Assembly (NCBI GenBank): GCA_017553965.1
Contig: JAFZJK010000136.1
Coordinates: forward strand, 1-8,816
Origin: Lachnospiraceae bacterium
GTDB lineage: Bacteria; Bacillota_A; Clostridia; Lachnospirales; Lachnospiraceae
Reading direction: 5' to 3'
Length of the DNA: 8,816 nucleotides
Below, in pieces: positions 1 to 6,332 of the stretch. The notes beneath the pieces were generated by a model. The model had not been told where the DNA came from. It saw only the letters and a list, made by a program, of their open reading frames with translations, and did no database searches. How positions within the stretch are numbered: position 1 is the stretch's first letter; every line of letters starts with the position of its first letter. A program made the translations under genes and the position numbers.

Positions 1-61
1 GTATTTGTGATCCAATTCAAATAATCTACACAATTCTACCACATTATCATCAAAAAAGCTA

Positions 62-97
62 TATAATACATTGTGGTATAAAATATTATGGTATAAA
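62..97 (+). promoter_or_regulatory. Candidate promoter region of the AEC permease gene
   Basis: Several -10-like elements lie here: TATAAT at 62-67, and two TGGTATAAA copies (extended -10 type, TGnTATAAA) at 74-82 and 89-97, 15 bases apart. None has a good -35 at 17 bases; TTGTGG at 71-76 is 15 bases before the second copy. Which one is used cannot be decided by eye. Confidence 0.35.
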
Positions 98-135
98 CTA
101 TGGTCCGGAAAATACATGAATGGAAAAGAAGAAAA

Positions 136-1080
136 ATGAGCATATCAATTATACTCCAGCAGATGGGTGTTATCTGCATTTTGGTACTTATAGGCGTATA
201 CCTGTATAATAAAAAGATAATAGACGGCAGCAATTCACAAAAGCTTTCGGCTATAGTTGTCGACGTGTGTAATCCGGCACTTATTTTAGCCTCGATACTT
301 TCCGGAAATATCACGGCGACACGCAGTGACCTTATTACCGCCATATATTTAGGTGCGGCATTTTACCTTCTTTTGGTGATCCTTGGTTTTGTGATCCCCA
401 GGGTATTAAAGTCCGAACCCGCTAACAGAAAGTTTTATAATCTTATAACCGTATACACCAACACGGGCTTTCTGGGCATCCCGATCGCTAAAGCAATACT
501 GCCTGACAATGCAATAATATATGTTATTGTTATAAACGTATTCTACAGTCTGCTGTTCTACACTCACGGTATGGCTGTATTACACTCCGGAATAGATAAA
601 AACACCGGGATCAAGAGAAAGAATCCGCTTCTTTCCATCTTAAACCCCGGTACGGTTATGGCTATATTAAGTCTTGTAGTATTCTGGTTTGATCTGACAC
701 CTCCGCCAATCATTGCAAACACCATACAGTATATCGGAAATGCCACTGTATTTTTATCCATGGCTTTACTCGGTGTATCAATTGCCAGATCTTCATTTTT
801 CAAGTCGTTTAAAAATATCAAGATATGGTTCTATATTGTACTGCGTATGATCATAGTACCGGTAGCTATCGTACTGGTTATGAAACTGCTTAGCTTTGAT
901 AATGATGCGATACTGGCTCTCTGCCTTATGGCTGCAGTTCCTGCCGGAAGCCTGCCTATGATCCAGGCAGAAAAAATGGGCCTTGATACGGAGTTATTAT
1001 CATCCTCCATAGCAATGACCACATTTATATCTATATTCTCGATTACTGCGTTAATGTCCGTTATTTCTACGCTGTTATAA
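136..1080 (+). CDS. AEC-family (auxin efflux carrier-like) membrane permease
   Basis: The 314-residue product is an integral membrane protein of the AEC/Mem_trans family, secondary carriers that move organic anions or similar small molecules across the cytoplasmic membrane; the substrate cannot be read from the sequence. It has about ten hydrophobic segments in two halves. Family-type signatures are NPALILASILSGN (residues 46-58), TGFLGIPIAKAILP (110-123), the second-half LNPGTVMAILSLVVFWF (169-185) and MAAVPAGSLPMIQAE (265-279). The length is normal for the family. I chose the ATG at 136 because the first transmembrane helix starts at once and a purine-rich AAGAAG precedes it. An in-frame ATG at 100 would add a charged 12-residue leader and overlaps the likely promoter. 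The ribosome site is weak for either start. The gene stands alone and converges on the radical SAM gene, 33 bases between stop codons. Family assignment is firm; the start is less so. Confidence 0.88.
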   Translation: MSISIILQQMGVICILVLIGVYLYNKKIIDGSNSQKLSAIVVDVCNPALILASILSGNITATRSDLITAIYLGAAFYLLLVILGFVIPRVLKSEPANRKFYNLITVYTNTGFLGIPIAKAILPDNAIIYVIVINVFYSLLFYTHGMAVLHSGIDKNTGIKRKNPLLSILNPGTVMAILSLVVFWFDLTPPPIIANTIQYIGNATVFLSMALLGVSIARSSFFKSFKNIKIWFYIVLRMIIVPVAIVLVMKLLSFDNDAILALCLMAAVPAGSLPMIQAEKMGLDTELLSSSIAMTTFISIFSITALMSVISTLL

Positions 1081-1113
1081 TACAGCATTTGCATAACGTA
1101 ACACCACTGCATA

Positions 1114-1992
1114 TTACATATCAAATAAACTCAGCTGCTCATACTTCTCGGGAAGCTCATACATATAATTAAAACACTTTTCGGGTCTGTCAAGCAAACC
1201 ATGCGCACTGCAAATACTTTTAAATACTTTAGTGAGCTCCCCGGTATTAGGACTTGGGAGCTCATATGCATTTCCGTATGTCCTTATATACTTTTCCTTC
1301 ATCCCCGGGAAATGCTTATCTAACGCCGCATAATAATACTCTCTGTCACCTTCCCTTAACGTCAGTCCCATGCCAAAACATATTATACCCTTTACACCTA
1401 CGCGGACACATTCATTTAGTATAGGGGTTATGTTTTCCTTGGTATCGTTAATAAAAGGAAGGATAGGTGAAAGCCATACGATAGTAGGTATCCCTCGCTT
1501 TTGCATTTCTTCCAGCACTTCAATACGTCTTTTGGTATTACATACATTGGGCTCGAGTATACTGCAGAGTTCATCATCATAAGTGGTAAGTGTAACCTGT
1601 ACTACACATTTTGCTTCTTTGTTTATGGCTTCCAAAAGATCGATATCCTGCAGTATCCTGTCTGATTTCGTCTGTATGGCGACTCCGAACCCATGCTTTA
1701 AAATGATCTCCAAACACTTTCTGGTAAGCCTTAAGCTCTCCTCACAGTGCATATACGGATCGGACATAGCTCCGGTACCGATCATGCCCTTCTTACGCTT
1801 TGACCTTAGAGCCGCTTCCAAAAGCTCCGGTGCGTTCTTTTTTACTTCAATATCTTCAAAAGCATGAGTAAACTGATAGCACTTGCTCCTGCTGTCGCAG
1901 TAAATACAGCCATGCGAACACCCGCGGTAAATATTCATACCATAATGACCGCCGCTGCCGGTCAATATACCTTTCGCATCCACAAAATGCAT
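1114..1992 (-). CDS. SPL-family (COG1533-like) radical SAM protein with C-terminal QLSLF motif
   Basis: The 292-residue product is a radical SAM enzyme related to the spore photoproduct lyase superfamily group. The [4Fe-4S]/S-adenosylmethionine site is visible as CSHGCIYC (residues 25-32, CxxxCxxC), preceded by GMNIYRGC. Other family features are GTGAMSDPYMHCE (72-84), VQVTLTTYDDE (131-141), LEPNVCNTKRR (146-156) and WLSPILPFIND (173-183). It is unlikely to be true SplB, which is longer and has its own catalytic cysteine context; the reaction is unknown. The last residues, EQLSLFDM, contain QLSLF (286-290), identical to a sliding-clamp-binding consensus. The ATG at 1992 follows AAAGGGAG (2001-2008) at 8 bases. 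It is last in the leftward cluster, 41 bases after the pyrophosphatase gene. I see no convincing hairpin terminator after its stop, so transcription may run into the convergent permease gene. Family is firm, function is open. Confidence 0.88.
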   Translation of the reverse strand: MHFVDAKGILTGSGGHYGMNIYRGCSHGCIYCDSRSKCYQFTHAFEDIEVKKNAPELLEAALRSKRKKGMIGTGAMSDPYMHCEESLRLTRKCLEIILKHGFGVAIQTKSDRILQDIDLLEAINKEAKCVVQVTLTTYDDELCSILEPNVCNTKRRIEVLEEMQKRGIPTIVWLSPILPFINDTKENITPILNECVRVGVKGIICFGMGLTLREGDREYYYAALDKHFPGMKEKYIRTYGNAYELPSPNTGELTKVFKSICSAHGLLDRPEKCFNYMYELPEKYEQLSLFDM

Positions 1993-2033
1993 ACCGGTTA
2001 CTCCCTTTACATATTACTGCAACAAATAAATTT

Positions 2034-3332
2034 TTATTCTCCAACGGCATGGAGTATCTCAGGCAATAGCTGTTTTTTACGGCTCATTACACCCGGCATA
2101 TCGTATACCCTGTCGGAGATCAAACTATAAGGCAGATGGTTACCTGCTCTAAAATCAGTGATAAAAAGTACACTGTGCTCCTTTATAACATCCGTTATCA
2201 TCAGTACTGCCCAGTCAAGTCCCTGGCGTTTTCTGACATCCTCAAGGGCAGACAGATAATCCTGTCTGTAATCTTCCAGATCCTCCAAAGTAGTACACTC
2301 GCACTGACCTATACCGATCTTAAGGTTCTTTTCACGATAAGTCTTAAAGTCAGACTCAACAGCCTCTTTGGGCACACGGTTTTTCATACCTTCCATACAA
2401 GAGAACATACTGAGTCCGAATTCATGAAGGTCCACTCCGATGATCTTAGCCAGATCGTTGGCTGATTCTACATCCACAAGTGTGGTTGTCGGGCTTCTGA
2501 GTATCAGTGTGTCCGATACTATACCTGTAAGCAGCATTTTTGCTACATCCTGATCCGGTGTTATACCTTCAAGCACATATTTTCTGTATACTATGGTACA
2601 GGTGCTTCCTAATGGTTCCGCATCTATAAATATCGGAAGCTCGGTCTTTACCGCATCAAGTCTGTGATGATCGATGATCTCCACTATGTTGGCTGTCTCT
2701 ATGCCTGTAATACTCTGCTTTGCTTCGTTATGATCAACAAGTATGATATTATTCTTAGGTGCTTTCAAGAAGCAGCGTCTGGTAACAAAACCCACAAATA
2801 CGCCGTCTTCCATTACTGCAAGACCGCGCTTTACAGAGGACGAAAGCCTTCTTTTTGCATCCTCAAAAAAATCGGATGAAGAAACAGGCTCTTCCTCTGC
2901 TCTCATGATATCACGTACTTTGGGGATCTCATCGATCTTACCTTTTTTAGATATCTGCTCCATGGCCCAGCCCGTAATATCATCCACGCTTAAAAGTCCG
3001 TAAAACTTTTCGCCCTCAAACACCGGGATAACCGAAGGATTTGTTGTCTTAAACGATGCCGCCACCGTACTTAACGGCGCATCGGCATCTATCCTGACTG
3101 CCGAAGTAAGATAAATATCACGCACCTTGGGATAGATATCACGCATATAAACAGGAGGTTCTATCCCCAGTCCGGCAAATACTTTTTTCATACTCTCCGG
3201 AAGATGTCCGCAGCGTGCAGCTATGTATTTTTTTAACGGATCGGTCCTGTTCTTAAGCTTTGCATAGGCATATGCCGAACAAACACTGTCAAAGTCAGGA
3301 TTACGATGTCCGATTATGTATATTTTTTCCAC
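2034..3332 (-). CDS. Manganese-type family II inorganic pyrophosphatase with CBS-domain insert
   Basis: The 432-residue cytoplasmic enzyme should hydrolyse pyrophosphate to two phosphates. The DHH catalytic domain is split. It begins with GHRNPDFDSVCSA (8-20; metal ligands H9, D13, D15) and resumes after the insert with VDHNE (199-203, D200), the DHH triplet D221-H222-H223 and SDT (273-275, D274). The C-terminal DHHA2 domain ends with SRKKQ (417-421), the substrate-binding arginine/lysine motif. By alignment in my head, all metal and substrate residues are present. Two CBS domains (about 65-125 and 140-190) fill the insert; in known CBS-pyrophosphatases these bind adenine nucleotides, AMP/ADP inhibiting and ATP or diadenosine polyphosphates activating. 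There is no DRTGG domain, so this is the shorter subtype. Translation starts at GTG, 21 bases after the transporter stop. Regulation by cell energy state is inference from the family. Symbol ppaC is used for this class but mainly for CBS-free enzymes, so I leave it blank. Confidence 0.95.
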   Translation of the reverse strand: MEKIYIIGHRNPDFDSVCSAYAYAKLKNRTDPLKKYIAARCGHLPESMKKVFAGLGIEPPVYMRDIYPKVRDIYLTSAVRIDADAPLSTVAASFKTTNPSVIPVFEGEKFYGLLSVDDITGWAMEQISKKGKIDEIPKVRDIMRAEEEPVSSSDFFEDAKRRLSSSVKRGLAVMEDGVFVGFVTRRCFLKAPKNNIILVDHNEAKQSITGIETANIVEIIDHHRLDAVKTELPIFIDAEPLGSTCTIVYRKYVLEGITPDQDVAKMLLTGIVSDTLILRSPTTTLVDVESANDLAKIIGVDLHEFGLSMFSCMEGMKNRVPKEAVESDFKTYREKNLKIGIGQCECTTLEDLEDYRQDYLSALEDVRKRQGLDWAVLMITDVIKEHSVLFITDFRAGNHLPYSLISDRVYDMPGVMSRKKQLLPEILHAVGE

Positions 3333-3340
3333 TATGGGTT

Positions 3341-3347
3341 TCTCCTG
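3341..3347 (-). promoter_or_regulatory. Shine-Dalgarno site fixing the GTG start of the pyrophosphatase
   Basis: On the minus strand CAGGAGA lies 8 bases before GTG at 3332-3330. The encoded MEKIYIIGHRNPD matches the usual beginning of family II pyrophosphatases, whose first strand leads straight into the GHxNPD motif, so a downstream ATG is not needed. The site sits wholly in the short gap after the transporter gene. Confidence 0.8.
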
Positions 3348-3353
3348 TTAATC

Positions 3354-4724
3354 TCAGATATCTGTAACAAATGGTGTCAGGATGATTATTACGAGACACA
3401 CGATACATACGTAGCGCAGCATAACTGATACCAGGCCTTTGCTGCGGAACTTTTTCTCACTTTCAAGTACTTCAAGCTCCACAAAGCTTACCTTTTCCAC
3501 CCAGCCGATAAGGATACAGGTAACAAGCGCAACAACAGGCATCATCAGGTTATTGCTGATAAAGTCAAAAAAGTCAAGGAACTGCATCCCGAATATCTCT
3601 ACAGTACTCCATGCACTGTAACCGAGTACCGAAAGCATACCGAGTGCAAAACATATACCGACGGTAATAAGACATGCCGGGATACGCTTTAAGCGGAACT
3701 TCTCCATGATAATGGAAACCACCGTCTCCATAAGGGATATGGAAGAAGTAAGTGCTGCAAGTGCCACCAGTATAAAGAACGTGGTACCGAGTACCTGTCC
3801 TCCTACCATTGAATTAAATACCTTGGGCAAGGTGATGAACATAAGTCCGGGACCTGCATTTAACGCTGCCGAATCGCCGCCCGAGAATATAAATACCGCA
3901 GGCACTATTATAAGACCGGCAAGTACTGCTATACCCGTATCAAAGAGCTCGATCTGTCTTACGGATTTTTCAAGAGAATCCTCTTTTCTCATATATGAAC
4001 CGTAAGTAACCAATATTCCCATAGCTATCGACATAGAGTAAAACAGCTGTCCCATTGCGGCCGCTATGGTCTTTAAAAACTTAGCTAATGTAAATCCCTT
4101 TAAGTCGGGAAGCAGGTAGTATTTTAAGCCCTCTCCCGCACCGTCAAGCGTCAGGGTATATACAGTGATACCGAGAGTAAGGATAACAAGTACCGGCATC
4201 ATGAACTTACTGATACGTTCGATACCGTTCTTAACTCCGAGCATTACGATAACTGCCGTTATAACCAAAAACAGGATGAAATAAAACGAAGGCTGACCGG
4301 CAGAACCTATAAAATCAGAGAAGAACGAGCCGTTTTCCGCAGTACTCTTTCCCTGTCCGCTAATAAAGGAAACCAGGTATTTAAGTACCCAGCCGCCTAT
4401 AACACAATAATAAGGGGTGATGATCACAGGAACGAGAGCAGCCAGCCATCCCAAAAATGAGAAGTGCTTATTTATCGAGCTGTATGCACCTATAACGCTT
4501 TTTCCGGTGCGTCTGCCGATGGCTATCTCAGTAAGCATGAGTGTGAATCCAAACGTTACGGCCAGTATGATGTAGATGATCAAAAATACACCGCCGCCGT
4601 ATTTGGCTGCCAGGTACGGGAACCGCCAGATATTTCCCAGTCCGACGGCTGATCCAGCTGCCGCAAGCACAAAACCGAGTTTGGAACCAAATCCTTTTTC
4701 CTTTAATCCTTCCTGTGACGACAT
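3354..4724 (-). CDS. Neurotransmitter:sodium symporter (NSS/SNF) family transporter
   Basis: The 456-residue product is a LeuT-fold sodium-coupled symporter in the cytoplasmic membrane, most likely for an amino acid or related amine; the substrate is not readable. TM1 carries the family signature AGSAVGLGNIWRFPY (23-37) with the unwound centre. TM2 ends LTEIAIGRRTGKS (64-76), TM3 has TPYYCVIGGW (103-112) with a tyrosine where LeuT binds substrate carboxylate, TM6 has the unwound SMSIAMGILVTYGSYM (230-245), and TM8 has LTSSIS (325-330), the serine/threonine pair of the Na2 sodium site. About eleven or twelve membrane helices are present, the last near 433-452, a normal length for bacterial members. 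The ATG at 4724 follows TAGGAG (4735-4740) by 10 bases. It is second in the leftward cluster, 26 bases after the HPt-like gene and 21 before the pyrophosphatase. It looks intact. Confidence 0.94.
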   Translation of the reverse strand: MSSQEGLKEKGFGSKLGFVLAAAGSAVGLGNIWRFPYLAAKYGGGVFLIIYIILAVTFGFTLMLTEIAIGRRTGKSVIGAYSSINKHFSFLGWLAALVPVIITPYYCVIGGWVLKYLVSFISGQGKSTAENGSFFSDFIGSAGQPSFYFILFLVITAVIVMLGVKNGIERISKFMMPVLVILTLGITVYTLTLDGAGEGLKYYLLPDLKGFTLAKFLKTIAAAMGQLFYSMSIAMGILVTYGSYMRKEDSLEKSVRQIELFDTGIAVLAGLIIVPAVFIFSGGDSAALNAGPGLMFITLPKVFNSMVGGQVLGTTFFILVALAALTSSISLMETVVSIIMEKFRLKRIPACLITVGICFALGMLSVLGYSAWSTVEIFGMQFLDFFDFISNNLMMPVVALVTCILIGWVEKVSFVELEVLESEKKFRSKGLVSVMLRYVCIVCLVIIILTPFVTDI

Positions 4725-4750
4725 AAAAAACTAACTCCTAATTATCTTTA

Positions 4751-5050
4751 CTAATTATTTTTCGTATTAAATACTTTAAACAATCCGTCATACAGACGTT
4801 TGTATTCTTTTAAGACTTTTTCCGTATCGGCCTTTATCCTGTCGGCGTTTTCTTCCCTGCCGGCATTTTCCAATATCTCTGCCCTCTTTGAAAGGTCGAA
4901 TGCTCCTATAAGTCTTGCCGCACCGGTGAGGTCATGAAGCTGTACCGTATAAGCCGCGTAATCCTCTTTTTCAACAACGACATTGTATAATAAAATAACC
5001 AGTATAAATATATACGTATAATATTTTGCAAAAAATTCACCAAAAGACAT
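4751..5050 (-). CDS. Small stand-alone HPt-like phosphotransfer protein with N-terminal hydrophobic segment
   Basis: This 99-residue protein has a hydrophobic stretch at about 11-26 (YTYIFILVILLYNVVV) followed by what I read as a histidine phosphotransfer domain. The key stretch is LHDLTGAARLIGAFDLSKRAE (from L38), which lines up with the HPt pattern HxLKGxxxxxGAxxLxxxA, with H39 in the place of the phosphorylated histidine. The remainder, from ILENAG (59-64) on, is charged and helical, as in HPt domains. The lysine usually three residues after the histidine is threonine here. The first HPt helix is missing or replaced by the hydrophobic segment, so the protein may be a membrane-tethered carrier or a degenerate, truncated one. 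The ATG at 5050 follows AGAGG (5059-5063) by 8 bases. It is first in the leftward cluster, upstream of the NSS transporter. Coding is well supported by promoter, ribosome site and spacing; the HPt call rests on eye alignment only. Confidence 0.72.
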   Translation of the reverse strand: MSFGEFFAKYYTYIFILVILLYNVVVEKEDYAAYTVQLHDLTGAARLIGAFDLSKRAEILENAGREENADRIKADTEKVLKEYKRLYDGLFKVFNTKNN

Positions 5051-5088
5051 AGTATGTACCTCTTAAGCGCATTTTTTCTCATCATTAA

Positions 5089-5117
5089 ATTATACCAAAA
5101 AAGCAAGGATTTTTCAA
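5089..5117 (-). promoter_or_regulatory. Promoter of the leftward HPt-transporter-pyrophosphatase-radical SAM cluster
   Basis: Minus-strand TTGAAA (5117-5112) and TATAAT (5094-5089) are 17 bases apart, and TGG before the -10 makes an extended -10 element (TGGTATAAT). Transcription should start near 5082, giving a leader of about 30 bases. It is a near-perfect housekeeping sigma-factor promoter. Confidence 0.82.
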
Positions 5118-5153
5118 GATTTTTAGCATTATCTCAAATATTTTTAAAACAGC

Positions 5154-5182
5154 TTGAAGTGTAGTTTCAAACGTATTATAAT
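5154..5182 (+). promoter_or_regulatory. Promoter of the diguanylate cyclase gene
   Basis: TTGAAG (5154-5159) and TATAAT (5177-5182) are 17 bases apart. The start point should be near 5189, only two or so bases before the ribosome site, so the 5' leader would be about 17 bases and leaves no room for a riboswitch. Confidence 0.8.
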
Positions 5183-5190
5183 ATGGGAAC

Positions 5191-5200
5191 AAGGAGGTGA
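5191..5200 (+). promoter_or_regulatory. Shine-Dalgarno site setting the diguanylate cyclase start
   Basis: AAGGAGGTGA is a full complement to the 16S rRNA 3' end and lies 5 to 8 bases before ATG at 5206, depending on how its end is counted. An in-frame GTG at 5197 is part of this site and therefore cannot be the start. Confidence 0.88.
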
Positions 5201-5205
5201 CAGAA

Positions 5206-6285
5206 ATGTCTGTATCCGGATATCTTTCAGAGCATTGGGTCATGCTGGTCCCTCTGATCGGTATGGCAATACTTTTGATCTCCGATGTACATCTGGAGAG
5301 AAAAATGGTCGTGCGAATAGCTATAACCACCGCTTTGCTCTTTATATATTCCGTTTTATGTCATATAGAAACAAACCTCGGTAATCAGATAGAGTATTCT
5401 CCATTTAGGACTTTCTTAACAGCATTTAACTACAGTCTGGTTATCTTTATCCTGGTCGAGACGATCATGATAGTGTATCGCGAACAAAGGATATATGTAC
5501 TTATTCCCGCGATACTCAATGCTGTATTATGCTTTATCTCAATACCTACAAAGATCGTATTTTTCATTGACGAAAATAACCATTTTCACCGCGGACCGCT
5601 TGGTTACCTTCCATACATTATCAGCGGATTGTATCTCCTGTATTTTATAATCAGGATGTTTTTAAGCAAGAAGCGTCAAAAAGAGGATTATCCCCTGCTG
5701 ATATTCATGTTCTTTACAGCTATTGCATGTCTGATCATGCCGTTATATCTGTCTGAAAATGTTATGCACTGGTTTGTCGAGACCATAGCTATAGACATGC
5801 TTCTGTACTATGTATATCTGCTGCAGCAGTTTACAAAAAGAGATCCTCTCACCAAGCTTTTAAACCGCCAAAGCTATTACTCCGATACCGAAAAGCATAT
5901 AAATGACATCACCGCAGTTATCACTACAGACATGAACGGTCTGAAAGAGATCAACGATACCAACGGGCATGTGGCCGGTGATAAGGCTCTTAAAACACTC
6001 GGTGATTGTTTTTGGAAGGCCGCACAGCGTAAACAGCGTGTATACCGTATCGGCGGCGATGAGTTTGTGGTACTGTGTGTAAACTCTTCCGAGGAAGATG
6101 TAAAAGCCCTGATAGAACGTATCAGGCAGGAAGTCGCCAAAACTCCTTACACCTGCTCAATAGGCTATGCCATGAAGACCGAAGGTAATACGATAGATGA
6201 GCTTTACCACCAGGCAGATAAGATGCTTTATGAAGAGAAAAAACAGTTTTATATCTCTTCCGGTAAAGACAGACGAAGAAGATAA
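5206..6285 (+). CDS. Membrane diguanylate cyclase (7-TM-like sensor plus GGDEF domain)
   Basis: The 359-residue protein should make cyclic di-GMP from two GTP at the inner face of the membrane. Residues 1-208 contain about seven hydrophobic helices (near 10-26, 36-52, 70-90, 96-114, 133-151, 162-181, 184-206), an unnamed sensory or anchoring region. The GGDEF domain spans about 211-347: RDPLTKLLNR (212-221), metal/GTP region TTDMNGLKEINDTNGH (240-255), and an intact GGDEF at 283-287, followed by CSIGYA (317-322) and DELYHQADKMLYEEK (331-345). The I-site RxxD expected five residues before GGDEF reads QRKQ (274-277), so product feedback inhibition by the classic route is probably absent. No EAL or HD-GYP domain is present. 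It is transcribed alone, divergently from the HPt-like cluster and towards the hybrid kinase gene, with a terminator just after its stop. An active cyclase is inferred from the intact signature. Confidence 0.93.
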   Translation: MSVSGYLSEHWVMLVPLIGMAILLISDVHLERKMVVRIAITTALLFIYSVLCHIETNLGNQIEYSPFRTFLTAFNYSLVIFILVETIMIVYREQRIYVLIPAILNAVLCFISIPTKIVFFIDENNHFHRGPLGYLPYIISGLYLLYFIIRMFLSKKRQKEDYPLLIFMFFTAIACLIMPLYLSENVMHWFVETIAIDMLLYYVYLLQQFTKRDPLTKLLNRQSYYSDTEKHINDITAVITTDMNGLKEINDTNGHVAGDKALKTLGDCFWKAAQRKQRVYRIGGDEFVVLCVNSSEEDVKALIERIRQEVAKTPYTCSIGYAMKTEGNTIDELYHQADKMLYEEKKQFYISSGKDRRRR

Positions 6286-6294
6286 CAAAAACTA

Positions 6295-6330
6295 AAAACC
6301 TCACATAACCGATCGGCTATGTGAGGTTTT
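6295..6330. terminator. Bidirectional intrinsic terminator between diguanylate cyclase and hybrid kinase genes
   Basis: AAAACCTCACATA (6295-6307) pairs perfectly with TATGTGAGGTTTT (6318-6330) around a 10-base loop. On the plus strand the stem runs into a T-rich tail (TTTTATTTATCTTTT); on the minus strand it is followed by TTTTTAGTTTTTG. Both convergent genes end within 10 bases of the hairpin, so it should serve both. Confidence 0.93.
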
Positions 6331-6332
6331 AT

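Noticed and set aside
100..135. Upstream ATG giving a 326-residue AEC permease
   Set aside because: It adds 12 charged residues before the first helix, lies within 3 bases of a -10-like element and lacks a ribosome site; the ATG at 136 fits the family better, though not conclusively.
36..344. Minus-strand ORF of 102 codons over the permease start
   Set aside because: Antisense to a firm AEC-family gene, hydrophobic by mirror composition, no family resemblance.
1081..1113. Possible terminator between the convergent permease and radical SAM genes
   Set aside because: TGCATA occurs twice as a direct repeat, but there is no stable stem and no T-run on either strand.
1114..1992. Calling the radical SAM protein a true spore photoproduct lyase (SplB)
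   Set aside because: Shorter than SplB and without recognisable SplB-specific context; only the broader SPL-like radical SAM family can be supported.
1864..2130. Plus-strand ORF across the radical SAM/pyrophosphatase junction
   Set aside because: Antisense shadow of two well-supported genes with no ribosome site or recognisable motif.
4906..5106. Minus-strand ORF of 66 codons overlapping the HPt-like gene
   Set aside because: It overlaps the promoter and the better-supported gene in another frame; composition looks like AT-rich noise and no ribosome site precedes it.
5197..5205. GTG at 5197 as the diguanylate cyclase start
   Set aside because: The GTG is part of the AAGGAGGTGA ribosome site that serves the ATG at 5206.
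5118..5205. Cyclic di-GMP or other riboswitch in the cyclase leader
   Set aside because: The mapped promoter elements leave a leader of only about 17 bases, too short for any known aptamer.
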